A stretch of 53,744 bases of DNA from Bacteroidota bacterium (GCA_027490055.1 JAIXYV010000062.1:1-53744), one strand, 5' to 3'. Positions 1 through 9,050 are shown, counted from the first letter of the stretch. Notes: generated by a model not told the origin, from the sequence alone. Made by a program: numbers and translations.

Positions 1-126
1 AGAACTATCACAGTTAACAGCAATGCTACCAGCGTAGACTTAACTGAATTCGCTTCAGGTGTATACGTTGTTAAAGTAATCGCTGACAACCAAATCGCTA
101 CTAAAAAGATCACTGTTACTAGATAA
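1..126 (+). CDS. 3' end of a T9SS type A cargo protein (partial)
   Basis: The first 41 codons form an open frame ending at TAA (124-126). The peptide has the pattern of a type IX secretion type A C-terminal sorting domain: a strand ending in VDLTEFASGVYVVKV, then a short hydrophilic turn and a final KKITVTR strand. This domain directs proteins through the T9SS at the outer membrane, where it is normally removed. The 5' part, and so the function of the passenger, lies outside the window. A strong terminator follows 20 nt downstream, so this is the end of a transcript. Confidence 0.8.
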   Translation, partial: RTITVNSNATSVDLTEFASGVYVVKVIADNQIATKKITVTR

Positions 127-146
127 TCACTGATCTGAGATTATAG

Positions 147-179
147 AAAAGCCCCGACTGAAAAGTCGGGGCTTTTTTT
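147..179 (+). terminator. Rho-independent terminator
   Basis: A 10-bp GC-rich stem (AGCCCCGACT at 150-159 with AGTCGGGGCT at 164-173) has a GAAA loop and is followed by a run of T. It ends the T9SS cargo gene upstream. Confidence 0.9.
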
Positions 180-186
180 GTGGGAT

Positions 187-219
187 AACACCTTCCAGGT
201 TAGATACCTGGAAGGTGTT
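187..219. repeat. Perfect inverted repeat, ACCTTCCAGGT family, copy 1
   Basis: Two 14-nt arms (187-200 and 206-219) are perfectly complementary around a 5-nt loop, and T residues follow. The core ACCTTCCAGGT/ACCTGGAAGGT is shared with the hairpin at 271-301. It could act as a terminator, but a terminator for the upstream gene already precedes it. Confidence 0.8.
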
Positions 220-270
220 TTTTAATAAACACGCAGCAATAACGCGGGCAAAGCCGTTTGCGAAAAACAC

Positions 271-301
271 CAACCTTCCAGGTCGTCGACCTGGAAGGTT
301 G
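271..301. repeat. Perfect inverted repeat, ACCTTCCAGGT family, copy 2
   Basis: Two 14-nt arms (271-284 and 288-301) are perfectly complementary around a 3-nt loop. T5 follows on the plus side, and GTGTTTTT follows on the minus side. It lies just 3' of tatD on the minus strand and probably terminates that operon. The core is the same as in the hairpin at 187-219. Confidence 0.8.
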
Positions 302-304
302 TTT

Positions 305-1072
305 TTACACCCCAAAAATTTTTCTTGAATTTTCTCGGGTCACCTCTGCAACCCTGGAAACACTTATGCCATACACCTCTGACAACTTCTCCGCTATAAA
401 CGGTATATACGAACTTTCGTTGCGCTTGCCTCTATATGGCACCGGCGATAAATAGGGAGCATCTGTCTCCAATACAATATTGTCAATTGACAATCGCTTT
501 AATACCTCCGGTAATCCAGAATTTTTAAAGGTGACAACTCCTCCTATTCCAATATAAAATCCTAATTTGATAATCTCCTGAGCTTCCTCATAAGAACCGC
601 TAAAACAATGAAACACGCCTCTTGGTGTCTGTTTCATCTGCTTCAATAATTTAATTGTCTCGTAAGTGGCACTTCTGGTATGGATCGAAACCCCTAAACT
701 ACGCTCTACTGCCCAACCGCACTGCTGCAAAAAAGCATCCGACTGCCAGTCAAGCGTACTCTTGTCCCAATACAAATCCATACCTATCTCTCCAACACCA
801 TAATAACGATATCCAGAGTCTAGCTCCTTCAATATGTCTTTTAATACCTCCCGGTAATTATCCTTAACCGAACAGGGATGTAATCCCATCATCGGAAAAC
901 AATGTTCTGTGTCTAATGCTGAAAATGATTTTAATGACTCAATAGTGCTCTCGTCAATATTAGGCAACAACATCGTTCTTACCCTCGACTGCAAGGCTCG
1001 CTGTATTACCGCCTCGCGATCCTGATCAAACTCCTCGACAAATAAATGCGTATGGGTATCTGCAAATTCCAT
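305..1072 (-). CDS. tatD: TatD family metal-dependent deoxyribonuclease
   Basis: A 255-residue cytoplasmic TIM-barrel hydrolase of the TatD/YcfH family, metal-dependent 3'-5' DNases implicated in DNA repair. The metal-site motifs are all present in order: THTHLF near residue 6, GEIGMDLYW near 95, SIHTRS near 130, HCFSGS near 155 and LETDAPYL near 202. The length is typical of the family. The start codon directly abuts the stop codon of the crotonase-family gene, with no intergenic base, so the two are co-transcribed. The inverted repeat at 271-301 probably ends the operon. The family assignment is firm; the physiological substrate is not known from sequence. Confidence 0.93.
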   Translation of the reverse strand: MEFADTHTHLFVEEFDQDREAVIQRALQSRVRTMLLPNIDESTIESLKSFSALDTEHCFPMMGLHPCSVKDNYREVLKDILKELDSGYRYYGVGEIGMDLYWDKSTLDWQSDAFLQQCGWAVERSLGVSIHTRSATYETIKLLKQMKQTPRGVFHCFSGSYEEAQEIIKLGFYIGIGGVVTFKNSGLPEVLKRLSIDNIVLETDAPYLSPVPYRGKRNESSYIPFIAEKLSEVYGISVSRVAEVTRENSRKIFGV

Positions 1073-1840
1073 TTACCAGACGATTTTTTCTTTATTCAAA
1101 AATGCACTTATCCCTTTCTTGCAGTCTTCAGTGCCCCTGGCTGAAGCATTGGCCGCCGCCGCCATCGACAACGACGCTTCTAAACCCTTGCCTTTAATAT
1201 CCAACAATAATTGCTTAGTTAATGCCACTGATTGAGCTGAAACACCTTTTACTAATCCTGCAGCAAACTGCTCAACATGTTCAGCAATTTGCTCCTTACC
1301 CACTATCTCCGTCACAATCTGCATTTCCTTGGCCTCTGAGGCATTAAACACCTTCCCGGTCAGCAACATATACTTCGCCGCATTTTCTCCTATCTTAGGC
1401 GCTAAAAACACCGAAACGATTGCTGGAATAAACCCTATCTTAACTTCGGTATACCCGAAACTGGATTCTGGTGTTGCAAATACAAAATCACACAAACCTG
1501 CCAGTCCGCAGCCACCTGCAAGCGCCGGACCTTCTACCTGAGCAATCGTCACTTTGGGAAACTCATACAAGGTCTTAAACATGGTCATCAACGCCGTCGA
1601 ATCTTTTAAATTCTCTTCATAGGTATTAGTTTGAAGCTTTTGCAGATAACCCAAATCGGCTCCTGCACAAAATGCCTCGCCACTACCACGTATAATTAAA
1701 ACCTTACAAGCATCGTCATCCTTTAAGCTCTGCAGCTGCGTCAATATCGCTGCTGCCATCTCATCATTCAAAGCATTGCGCTTCTCCGGACGGTTCAGTG
1801 TAAGCACACTGATGCGGTTTTCTGTATGAACCTGTATCAT
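1073..1840 (-). CDS. Enoyl-CoA hydratase/isomerase (crotonase) family protein
   Basis: A 255-residue crotonase-fold protein. It has the N-terminal NRPEKRNALN motif, the CoA-binding and oxyanion-hole segment GEAFCAGADL (near residue 55), and a second oxyanion-hole region PALAGGCGLAGLCD (near 105). At the position of the first catalytic glutamate of classical enoyl-CoA hydratase (GGGCE) there is Gly (GGCGL). The second glutamate is kept in FGYTEVKIG. This pattern occurs in methylglutaconyl-CoA hydratase-like and isomerase-like members, so the reaction may be branched-chain amino acid catabolism rather than straight beta-oxidation. It is translationally adjacent to tatD. A near-consensus -7 box (1845-1852) lies only 4 nt before the ATG. 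Confidence 0.88.
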   Translation of the reverse strand: MIQVHTENRISVLTLNRPEKRNALNDEMAAAILTQLQSLKDDDACKVLIIRGSGEAFCAGADLGYLQKLQTNTYEENLKDSTALMTMFKTLYEFPKVTIAQVEGPALAGGCGLAGLCDFVFATPESSFGYTEVKIGFIPAIVSVFLAPKIGENAAKYMLLTGKVFNASEAKEMQIVTEIVGKEQIAEHVEQFAAGLVKGVSAQSVALTKQLLLDIKGKGLEASLSMAAAANASARGTEDCKKGISAFLNKEKIVW

Positions 1841-1861
1841 ACTGCAAAGATGCTACATTTT

Positions 1862-1896
1862 AGCAAAAAAAAGGACCATGCTATTCACATGGTCCC
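1862..1896 (-). terminator. Rho-independent terminator of the OmpA-family gene
   Basis: On the minus strand the stem GGACCATG/CATGGTCC (1873-1880 with 1888-1895) is followed by a run of at least eight T. It sits about 20 nt past the stop codon of the OmpA-family gene. Confidence 0.85.
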
Positions 1897-1917
1897 TTCT
1901 CTATATATTACAATGTT

Positions 1918-4900
1918 TTATTTCTTTTCTTTTGGCTTCATGTAAAGCACTTTTCCTTTAACTAAGGCATTCACTTTCTTCAACTGAGTATTCAAACCAC
2001 CAATTGTTGGTTCTTCTACTTTATTGCTGATCGTTACTTTTACATTTTCTAATACAACATCACCAATCTGCAAAGTTGCAATGATGAAGGTCGGACTAGG
2101 CAATTTCTTACCTTCTTTGGTTTTGATGCTCTCGCCTTCTTCGAAATCTTTCTTAGAAATCGCGCCGCTCTCCAGTAACTGAACAGCCATTTCTTCAGTG
2201 ATCTCTACTTTTCTGCTTGTAGCATTGTATACCCAGTTAACGTTTTCTTTGTCGTTAACCATGGTAGGAACAGCCATTACACCACCACCATTATCAATCA
2301 AGGTTACGCGTTTGTAATCCTCTAATGATACTGTATCAACGGCAGCTGGTGCTGTTGTTGTGCCTGTACCAGTAGTGCCGGTAGTGCCACCTGTAGTACC
2401 TGTTCCTTTTGTAGCGTTACTTTCAATCGGACCGCCTTTAAGAGCATCTTTATTGACATTCTTGAAGGTAATTTCTCCTTCTGTTGCATTGATATTACCA
2501 TTCATGGTTTTCAACGCATCAATACCAAACGTATAAGGATTAGTCGCTGTATTTATTTTAACCATTACATCTGTAGCTGTGTATGATCTGTCTTTCGGAC
2601 CGAATCTCAGGGTTTTCAGTTTTACTGTAGCACCTGGTTTCAATCTGCCAGCCTGAATATCAGCCAATGTTATACCTACTAAGTCCTCAGCTTTAATTGC
2701 ACTCTTAGCTACCAATGCTTTCAGTTCGTTTACACTAATAAAGTTATCAGCACCTGCAGTAATTAGAGCCGGACCAGTAGCTTCAATGCCGTTACCAGCT
2801 GTGGCTACCAAATAGTTGGCATCTTTCTTAGTCAGTTTAACAATGATTGGCTTTTCGTTCACATTGTTATTGTCTCCGCCATTGCCAACTTTTACATTCG
2901 GATCGAAGTTAACATCTAATGTACGGATGGTTGTTCTTCTGTTTTCCTGATGCTGTGATTCAGAGCATGGTACTACTACACCGCCCTCACACTTACAATC
3001 GTTAACCAGTTGAGACTCTCCGTAACCTTTCGCAATCAAACGGGCTGGGTTAATACCTTTTCTTACAAGGTAAGCCACAGCGCTATCCGCTCTTCGTTGT
3101 GATAAGTCGATGTTGTAATCGTATGATGAACGACAGTCAGTATGTGAACCTAACTCCATACGAAGTTTAGGATACTTCTGTAACAATGGTAAAATTCTTG
3201 CATCAAGCACCGCAGCCGCATCTGGTCTGATATTAGCTTTATCCAAGTCATAATAAATTGGAACAGTCTCGATAATAATTTGTGATTTCAAGCAGAAATC
3301 CTGTCTTAAGGTTGTAGAAATCTTGATACCACGAGTGGTTCTCTGAACTGGCATCGCATCAAAATAATACAACTCTCTGTTATCACAGTTAATCTCGTAG
3401 TTGGTTTTCTCCATTAATCTGATTTTACCAAAGTAACCTTTTTCATCAGTTTTAACAATGATCTTAGTAGAATCTTTATCATTGGTAATAGTAATTACAG
3501 AGTTTTTCAATGGCTTATTAGTGTTGTGAGCCGGAGGATTAGTCTCTGGAGCCACACACTCATATACATAACCTTCTATTTCTATTACTAATGGCGTAAT
3601 GTTGAATTCGTAAATATCGAAATTACCTTTACCGTCGCAACGGTTAGAGGTAAAGAAACCATGAGTTGGCTCGTTGGTTGGTTTGCCAGCCTCGTCTACA
3701 TTGTTATTATTAAATGTAATACCGAAATCATCACCACCACTGTTTAATGGTGCTTTTAAGTTCTCTGGTGTTGTCCACTCAGTCCCGCTTCCTTCTACTC
3801 TTAAGATATCTAAACCACCCATTCCCAGGTGACCGTTAGAAGAGAAGTATAACATTTTTTCAAGATTGCTCCAGTATGGGAACATCTCATCTTTATCTGT
3901 ATTAACGGTAGTTCCCAGGTTAAATGGATCACCCCAGGCTTTTGCTCTCTGGTTGTAAGTTACGCACCAGATATCGTATCCACCATGTCCGTCAGGTCTG
4001 TTACTTGAGAAGTATAAGGTTTTGCCATCTTCACTTAAGGCAGGATGACCGTAGTCAAAAGTATCATCCACACAGAATCCGAGCATTTGCTCTTCAATCC
4101 ATTCAGAACCGCTAAGTTTAGCCTGGTATAATTTACAAGAAGTTGATTTACCATCGGCACCGTTACACTGAGTGTAATAGATCGTGCTATATTTTCTGTC
4201 GAAAACGCAAGAACCATCATTGTATTTTGTATTAACAGAACCTGTTACCAATACTGGCTTCTCCCATTTTAAAGTATTTTTTCTTTTTTCTTTCTTGCCT
4301 TTCAGGAACCACATGTCAGAATAGCTGTTTCCTGTCTGAAGATAGATTTTCTTTTTTGCTGTTCCTCCCTCACGGTCGGTACTGATGTAAAGAACATCGT
4401 CTTTTTTGCTGGCAATCATCGGACTGTAGTCCATGCCCTTGGTATTGGCAATCTTGAAGTTAGTTACTTTGTAGCGACTTTTCTCAATTTCTGTTCTCCA
4501 TTTTTCAGCACTATCAATAGCGGCAATTTTATTTTTTGCACGCTCATCGTTAGGCACTTCCTCAAGGTACTTGCTCAGATACGTTCTGGCTTCCTGTAAC
4601 GCTGTTTTGTTACAATCACCAGCAACCTTCATGTTGAGGTTACCCAATTGGAAAAGCGCTTCAGTGTTCTTAGGCTCTTTCTTTAAAACCTTTTCATAGG
4701 CTTTAATCGCTTTTTCATATTCGTTAGCCATGCGATAACAGAACGCAGCCTCTTCACGCGCTCTCTGCTGCTCTTCTTTGTCTTTAACATTCGGAGCCGC
4801 CTGAGTGTAAAGGTCACCCGCAAACTTGTAATGCATACGCTTTTTCGCTTCGTCTGCTTTTGATAAACTGGCGCTTGGGCAACCAGTGATAAGCAATGAC

Positions 4901-4944
4901 AAAGCCAGCAATCCTACGCTGAAAAATATGGAAAATTTATTCAT
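1918..4944 (-). CDS. PorE-like OmpA-family lipoprotein with TPR, PD40 propeller, CRD and a novel C-terminal pair of domains
   Basis: About 1008 residues from the chosen ATG at 4944. The frame stays open to 4980, but that part overlaps the promoter -7 box. A lipobox signal peptide (LLITGC) is followed by TPR helices (~35-140), PD40-type propeller repeats (~175-435, e.g. LYFSSNRPDGHGGYDIW), a carboxypeptidase-regulatory-like domain (~450-540) and an OmpA peptidoglycan-binding domain (~555-670, with HTDCRSSYDYN and LSQRRADSAVAYL). This order matches PorE, the T9SS-associated peptidoglycan anchor, but PorE-type proteins end near here. The remaining ~330 residues resemble two degenerate retropepsin-like domains (~695-815 and ~875-1000) joined by a Thr/Gly-rich linker (~841-868). 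The likely role is periplasmic anchoring of an outer-membrane machine. The PorE assignment rests on domain order only. Confidence 0.85.
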   Translation of the reverse strand: MNKFSIFFSVGLLALSLLITGCPSASLSKADEAKKRMHYKFAGDLYTQAAPNVKDKEEQQRAREEAAFCYRMANEYEKAIKAYEKVLKKEPKNTEALFQLGNLNMKVAGDCNKTALQEARTYLSKYLEEVPNDERAKNKIAAIDSAEKWRTEIEKSRYKVTNFKIANTKGMDYSPMIASKKDDVLYISTDREGGTAKKKIYLQTGNSYSDMWFLKGKKEKRKNTLKWEKPVLVTGSVNTKYNDGSCVFDRKYSTIYYTQCNGADGKSTSCKLYQAKLSGSEWIEEQMLGFCVDDTFDYGHPALSEDGKTLYFSSNRPDGHGGYDIWCVTYNQRAKAWGDPFNLGTTVNTDKDEMFPYWSNLEKMLYFSSNGHLGMGGLDILRVEGSGTEWTTPENLKAPLNSGGDDFGITFNNNNVDEAGKPTNEPTHGFFTSNRCDGKGNFDIYEFNITPLVIEIEGYVYECVAPETNPPAHNTNKPLKNSVITITNDKDSTKIIVKTDEKGYFGKIRLMEKTNYEINCDNRELYYFDAMPVQRTTRGIKISTTLRQDFCLKSQIIIETVPIYYDLDKANIRPDAAAVLDARILPLLQKYPKLRMELGSHTDCRSSYDYNIDLSQRRADSAVAYLVRKGINPARLIAKGYGESQLVNDCKCEGGVVVPCSESQHQENRRTTIRTLDVNFDPNVKVGNGGDNNNVNEKPIIVKLTKKDANYLVATAGNGIEATGPALITAGADNFISVNELKALVAKSAIKAEDLVGITLADIQAGRLKPGATVKLKTLRFGPKDRSYTATDVMVKINTATNPYTFGIDALKTMNGNINATEGEITFKNVNKDALKGGPIESNATKGTGTTGGTTGTTGTGTTTAPAAVDTVSLEDYKRVTLIDNGGGVMAVPTMVNDKENVNWVYNATSRKVEITEEMAVQLLESGAISKKDFEEGESIKTKEGKKLPSPTFIIATLQIGDVVLENVKVTISNKVEEPTIGGLNTQLKKVNALVKGKVLYMKPKEKK

Positions 4945-4977
4945 GTGTTTTGTTGATACTTTAACTATGGAAACGCA

Positions 4978-5008
4978 CAAACCTAAAGGAAAATAATGAT
5001 TTTACAAA
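4978..5008 (-). promoter_or_regulatory. Promoter of the PorE-like gene
   Basis: On the minus strand TTTG (5005-5008), a 19-nt spacer and TAGGTTTG (4978-4985) match the Bacteroidota -33/-7 consensus exactly. The box lies inside the longest possible reading frame, so translation should start at the downstream ATG (4944). Confidence 0.75.
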
Positions 5009-5075
5009 AAAAAATATTTGTTAGTTCATGATTTTCAACTGGGTTAGAACGTTGCAGGGGCTGCATTTATTGCCC

Positions 5076-5891
5076 TTATCCGTTTTTTGTCTGATGGTTT
5101 TCAACGGCCTTTCTTACACTTCCGGCCTCTAATAACAACTTATTTGATGTTTCATAGTCGAGTCCGGTTTTCTCCATCACCATCCTCGTTCCGCGGTCAA
5201 TTAGCTTATCATTAGATAGTTGCATGTTCACCATTTTACTACCCTGAACCTTGCCCAATTTTACCATCGCTGCCGAAGTAATCATGTTCAATACCATCTT
5301 CTGTGCTGTACCCGATTTCATCCTTGTACTGCCTGTTATCACTTCCGGTCCTACCACCACCTCCACCGGAAATTCAGAAGCCTCTCCTATCGGTGAGCCC
5401 GAATTACAGCATATACAACCCGTAATAATCCCTTCAGCTTTACAATCATTTATTCCGCCTAAAACATAAGGGGTTTTGCCACTGGCCGATAAGCCTACCA
5501 TCACATCGCCTGCTTTTATTCCGGCAGCCTTCAAATCTTTAATAGCGGCTTTTGTGTCATCTTCAGCAAACTCTACCGCCTTGCGAATGGCTCCGTCGCC
5601 ACCCGCTATAATTCCCGTCACCAACTCATGCGGAACGCCGTAGGTCGGTGGACATTCGCTGGCATCCAGAATACCTAATCGACCGCTGGTGCCAGCCCCG
5701 ATATAAAACAAGCGCCCACCGGCTGATAACGATTTTACAACCGCCTCAACTAATTGACTGATCTGCGGAATCTGGCGCTCTACGGCCTCTGCCACTTTCT
5801 TGTCTTCGGCGCTAATAGACCTGATAACCTCCTCAGCACTTAGTTCTGAAAGGTTAGGGTATAAAGAATCTTGTTCGGTGATTGGTAACAC
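5076..5891 (-). CDS. murQ: N-acetylmuramic acid 6-phosphate etherase
   Basis: 271 residues with a SIS (sugar isomerase) fold. It cleaves the lactyl ether of MurNAc-6-phosphate to GlcNAc-6-phosphate in cytoplasmic recycling of peptidoglycan sugars. Diagnostic segments are LFYIGAGTSGRLGILDASE (near residue 62), GIIAGGDGAIRKAVEFAEDD (near 92, containing family-conserved acidic residues), MVGLSASGKTPYV (near 130) and VITGSTRMKSGTAQKMVLN (near 183). The start is a GTG at 5891, 19 nt after a good -7 box. The flanking NlpC/P60 gene is another peptidoglycan enzyme, which fits a wall-turnover theme. Confidence 0.95.
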   Translation of the reverse strand: MLPITEQDSLYPNLSELSAEEVIRSISAEDKKVAEAVERQIPQISQLVEAVVKSLSAGGRLFYIGAGTSGRLGILDASECPPTYGVPHELVTGIIAGGDGAIRKAVEFAEDDTKAAIKDLKAAGIKAGDVMVGLSASGKTPYVLGGINDCKAEGIITGCICCNSGSPIGEASEFPVEVVVGPEVITGSTRMKSGTAQKMVLNMITSAAMVKLGKVQGSKMVNMQLSNDKLIDRGTRMVMEKTGLDYETSNKLLLEAGSVRKAVENHQTKNG

Positions 5892-5910
5892 TTTTTAGAA
5901 TATTAAAGGA

Positions 5911-5942
5911 CAAATTTAATCCTTTGCTTACCAATTTACAAT
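5911..5942 (-). promoter_or_regulatory. Putative murQ promoter
   Basis: TAAATTTG (5911-5918, minus strand) matches the -7 consensus. An ATTG at 5939-5942 gives a -33-like element at 20-nt spacing, overlapping the 3' end of the NlpC/P60 gene. Confidence 0.55.
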
Positions 5943-6487
5943 TTTACACGCTTAACAAATAACAAGCGCTTTTTGTAATAGTCTTCTTCTGTATTCGAAA
6001 CGATGACGCCTGCCTGTACCGAAGCATGTATGAAATAGATTGTTCCGTCTCTTTCTTCGGTAACTATACCGACATGTCCAACGGTTTCAGACTGACTGTT
6101 GCGACCCGTAAAGAAGATCAAATCGCCTGCCACAGCATTTTTAAAACTGATGAATTTACCATGTAAAGCGATGGCGCCTGAAGAATTAGGTACCACCTTG
6201 CCGAAATTGCCAAAGACAAAATTCACAAACCCACTACAGTCGAAACACTTTGGTGGATTACTGCCGTAACAGTAAGGTTTTTTGAGGTATTTTGAGGCAA
6301 ATTTAATGAGCGAATCACAGACAGCAGAATCATTGTGAACCGAACTGTCTATATGAGAAAAAGCCGGACTCGTATCCTTCTCAATCATTGCCAACAAGGG
6401 CAAAATGAGCAAGAAGAATAGTGTCCGGCCTTTTATAATTGTCAATTGAATACTAGTATCTGTAAGTGTCTTTCTTGAACGGACCAT
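5936..6487 (-). CDS. NlpC/P60 family peptidoglycan peptidase
   Basis: Up to 183 residues. The C-terminal NlpC/P60 domain has the catalytic cysteine in [13 protein letters not shown], the catalytic histidine in VGHVGIV and a third-residue region around IYFIHAS. Such enzymes hydrolyse D-Glu-diaminopimelate bonds in peptidoglycan peptides. A hydrophobic segment ([10 protein letters not shown]) acts as a signal peptide or anchor, placing the enzyme in the periplasm. The ATG at 6487 overlaps the end of ahcY by 35 nt. A TTG at 6445 (7 nt past the ahcY stop) would give a more compact signal peptide and is a real alternative. It probably shares the ahcY transcript. Confidence 0.88.
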   Translation of the reverse strand: MVRSRKTLTDTSIQLTIIKGRTLFFLLILPLLAMIEKDTSPAFSHIDSSVHNDSAVCDSLIKFASKYLKKPYCYGSNPPKCFDCSGFVNFVFGNFGKVVPNSSGAIALHGKFISFKNAVAGDLIFFTGRNSQSETVGHVGIVTEERDGTIYFIHASVQAGVIVSNTEEDYYKKRLLFVKRVKL

Positions 6488-7769
6488 TCATCTCAACGCC
6501 AATGTACTCGGCTTGCTCCTGGTCTAATTTTTCAAGTTTAGCACCGATATGAGATAAGTGTAATGCCGCTACCTTCTCATCTAAATGCTTAGGTAATACA
6601 TATACTTGCTTCTCGTAGTTAGCACTGTTGTTCCACAATTCGATCTGAGCCAATGTCTGGTTAGAGAATGAGTTACTCATTACAAATGAAGGGTGACCCA
6701 TTGCGCAACCTAAGTTCACTAAACGGCCTTCAGCAAGAATGATTACTTCTTTACCATCTACATTGTAAACATCAACCTGTGGTTTGATGGTGTATTTAGT
6801 TGAACCGTAGTTGTTGTTCAACCAGTTCATGTCGATTTCGTTATCGAAGTGACCGATGTTACAAACGATCGACTTGTCTCTCATCGCTCTGAAATGTCTT
6901 TCTTTGATGATGTTAACGTTACCTGTAGCCGTTACAAAAATGTTGGCTCTGGTAACAGCTTCGTCCATTGGCACTACTTCGAAACCATCCATCGCAGCTT
7001 GTAAAGCGCAAATTGGATCGATCTCAGTTACCAATACTCTGCAACCTGCACCTCTTAATGATTCTGCAGAACCTTTTCCTACGTCACCGTAACCGGCCAC
7101 TACAGACACTTTACCAGCCATCATGATATCAGTTGCTCTTCTGATAGCGTCTACCAGACTTTCTTTACAACCGTATTTGTTATCAAATTTAGATTTAGTT
7201 ACGCTATCGTTAACGTTGATAGCTGGCATCATTAAAGTGCCTTTCTTCATTCTTTCGTATAAACGGTGAACACCAGTAGTGGTTTCTTCGCTCAAACCTC
7301 TGATACCGGCAGCCAGCTCAGGATAAACGTCAAATACCATATTGGTTAAATCGCCACCATCATCCAAAATCATGTTCAATGGTTGCTTAGATTCACCAAA
7401 GAATAAAGTTTGCTCGATACACCAGTCGAACTCCTCAGCTGTCATACCTTTCCAGGCATACACTGAAATACCTGCAGCAGCAATTGCAGCGGCAGCGTGA
7501 TCCTGAGTTGAGAAGATGTTACATGAAGACCAGGTAACTTCTGCGCCTAACTCTACTAAAGTTTCAATCAAAACAGCTGTTTGGATGGTCATGTGCAGAC
7601 AACCTGCAATTCTTGAACCCGCCAATGGTTTGCTTTGACCATACTCGGCTCTTAAAGCCATTAAACCTGGCATTTCTGCTTCGGCTAATTTGATTTCTTT
7701 TCTTCCCCATTCAGCTAAAGAGATGTCTTTAACTTTGTATGGAACGTAAGTGCTGGTTTCTGTAGACAT
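6453..7769 (-). CDS. ahcY: Adenosylhomocysteinase
   Basis: 438 residues, the normal size. It converts S-adenosylhomocysteine to homocysteine and adenosine in the cytoplasm, using tightly bound NAD+, and relieves product inhibition of methyltransferases. The NAD-binding [17 protein letters not shown] stretch is present. So are the substrate-domain motifs [20 protein letters not shown] and [18 protein letters not shown], the [14 protein letters not shown] segment with the catalytic Lys/Asp pair, and the conserved C-terminal KKDTYRY tail that reaches the partner subunit's NAD. It has its own promoter and is followed by the overlapping NlpC/P60 gene. Identification is very secure. Confidence 0.98.
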   Translation of the reverse strand: MSTETSTYVPYKVKDISLAEWGRKEIKLAEAEMPGLMALRAEYGQSKPLAGSRIAGCLHMTIQTAVLIETLVELGAEVTWSSCNIFSTQDHAAAAIAAAGISVYAWKGMTAEEFDWCIEQTLFFGESKQPLNMILDDGGDLTNMVFDVYPELAAGIRGLSEETTTGVHRLYERMKKGTLMMPAINVNDSVTKSKFDNKYGCKESLVDAIRRATDIMMAGKVSVVAGYGDVGKGSAESLRGAGCRVLVTEIDPICALQAAMDGFEVVPMDEAVTRANIFVTATGNVNIIKERHFRAMRDKSIVCNIGHFDNEIDMNWLNNNYGSTKYTIKPQVDVYNVDGKEVIILAEGRLVNLGCAMGHPSFVMSNSFSNQTLAQIELWNNSANYEKQVYVLPKHLDEKVAALHLSHIGAKLEKLDQEQAEYIGVEMNGPFKKDTYRY

Positions 7770-7788
7770 TGTTATTTAATAAGTGGCG

Positions 7789-7796
7789 CAAAGGTA
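7789..7796 (-). promoter_or_regulatory. -7 promoter element of ahcY
   Basis: TACCTTTG on the minus strand matches TAnnTTTG and lies 19 nt before the ATG. The -33 region is T-rich without a clear TTTG. Confidence 0.6.
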
Positions 7797-7886
7797 CAAA
7801 AAATTTGTTATTAGAAAAACTCCTATAGACGCTGTCTATGTCAAGATTATTAGTCTTGTCAAAACATTGATTATGTGGCTAATAAA

Positions 7887-9050
7887 TTATTTGTGGCGGC
7901 GCTTTAACTCCGTATTAATCAGGTTAAGCTCTCTGCCAACCTGCCCTTGCACCGAACTGTTCTCAACGGCGCGGCGACTTAAATAAGGCAATACGGCTTT
8001 TACCGGACCGTAAGGCACGTACTTGGCTACATTATACCCGGCATTGGCCAGATTGTAACTAATATGATCGCTCATACCCAGCAATTGCGCAAAGAAAATA
8101 TGCGGATGATCTTTAGGCAATTGATACTGCTCCATCAAATCACACAACTTCTGAGAACTATTCTCATTATGAGTTCCTGCACAAATGCAAACCTTGGCAA
8201 TATGCTTTACACATAACTCTAAAGCGCCATCGTATTCAGCATCTGTAGCGGCTTTGTCTGGGTTAATCGGACTAGGGTATTTTTTTTCAGCTGCTCTGGC
8301 TCTTTCCTTTTCCATATAAGCGCCTCTTACCAGCTTAAAGCCAAGAAAACAGCTCATCGAATCAAGTTTCTCCTGAATATGGGCTATCCTGCCTGTTCTA
8401 TAACACTGAATGGTGTTAAAGATAATAGCTTTTTCTTTGTTGAATCTCTCCATGGCCTCGTAGGTCATGCTATCGATGATGTCCTGAATCCATGAGTCTT
8501 CGGCATCTACAAATAAACGTACATTGTTATCGTAGGCTGCCTGACAAATGCTGTCAAACCTGGCTCTAACTTTCGCAAATTCTGCTGTTTCAGTCTCGCT
8601 TAAGGCCTCGCCTGCATTTACTTTGGTGAGTAAATCCATACGACCAATGCCTGTCGTTTTGAAAACCGAAAACGGTATATCTTTTTGATTGGTTGCCGCT
8701 TTGTGAATGGTATCGATGATCTCTTTACAAGTATAATCAAACACCGATTCGCTCTCTTCGCCCTCTACAGAGTAATCTAAGATAGTACCAATCTTTCCTT
8801 TGGTCAGTGCCACAATGGCTTTCTCGCAATCCTTGATATTTTCGCCACCACAAAACTGTGCAAAGAGGGTATTGCGAATAAGTGACTTAACCGGCGGTAA
8901 AAAATTGATAACCGAAGCGGCCAATCCCGGACCGTATTTAATCAGCCATGGGTAATTGAAGCTTTTGAAAAGAAGGGCAGCCTTCTTTAGTTCAGCATCC
9001 GTTTTGTGAGCAAAGGCTACTTGTGTATTGTTAAAATCGATTTGGGGCAT
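7887..9050 (-). CDS. Proline dehydrogenase (monofunctional PRODH)
   Basis: 387 residues of the PutA/PRODH TIM-barrel family. It oxidises proline to delta1-pyrroline-5-carboxylate with FAD and passes electrons to quinone; it is a peripheral membrane flavoenzyme and the first step of proline catabolism. Recognised segments are VDAEDSWIQ (near 175), a KLVRGAYMEKERARA substrate/FAD-site motif (near 238) and the region around GTHNENS (near 292). The C-terminal YVPYGP...YLSRRAVENSS contains the conserved YLxRRxxEN proline-carboxylate-binding motif. There is no aldehyde dehydrogenase domain, so the second step is encoded elsewhere. The length fits the short Bacteroidota form. Confidence 0.94.
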   Translation of the reverse strand: MPQIDFNNTQVAFAHKTDAELKKAALLFKSFNYPWLIKYGPGLAASVINFLPPVKSLIRNTLFAQFCGGENIKDCEKAIVALTKGKIGTILDYSVEGEESESVFDYTCKEIIDTIHKAATNQKDIPFSVFKTTGIGRMDLLTKVNAGEALSETETAEFAKVRARFDSICQAAYDNNVRLFVDAEDSWIQDIIDSMTYEAMERFNKEKAIIFNTIQCYRTGRIAHIQEKLDSMSCFLGFKLVRGAYMEKERARAAEKKYPSPINPDKAATDAEYDGALELCVKHIAKVCICAGTHNENSSQKLCDLMEQYQLPKDHPHIFFAQLLGMSDHISYNLANAGYNVAKYVPYGPVKAVLPYLSRRAVENSSVQGQVGRELNLINTELKRRHK

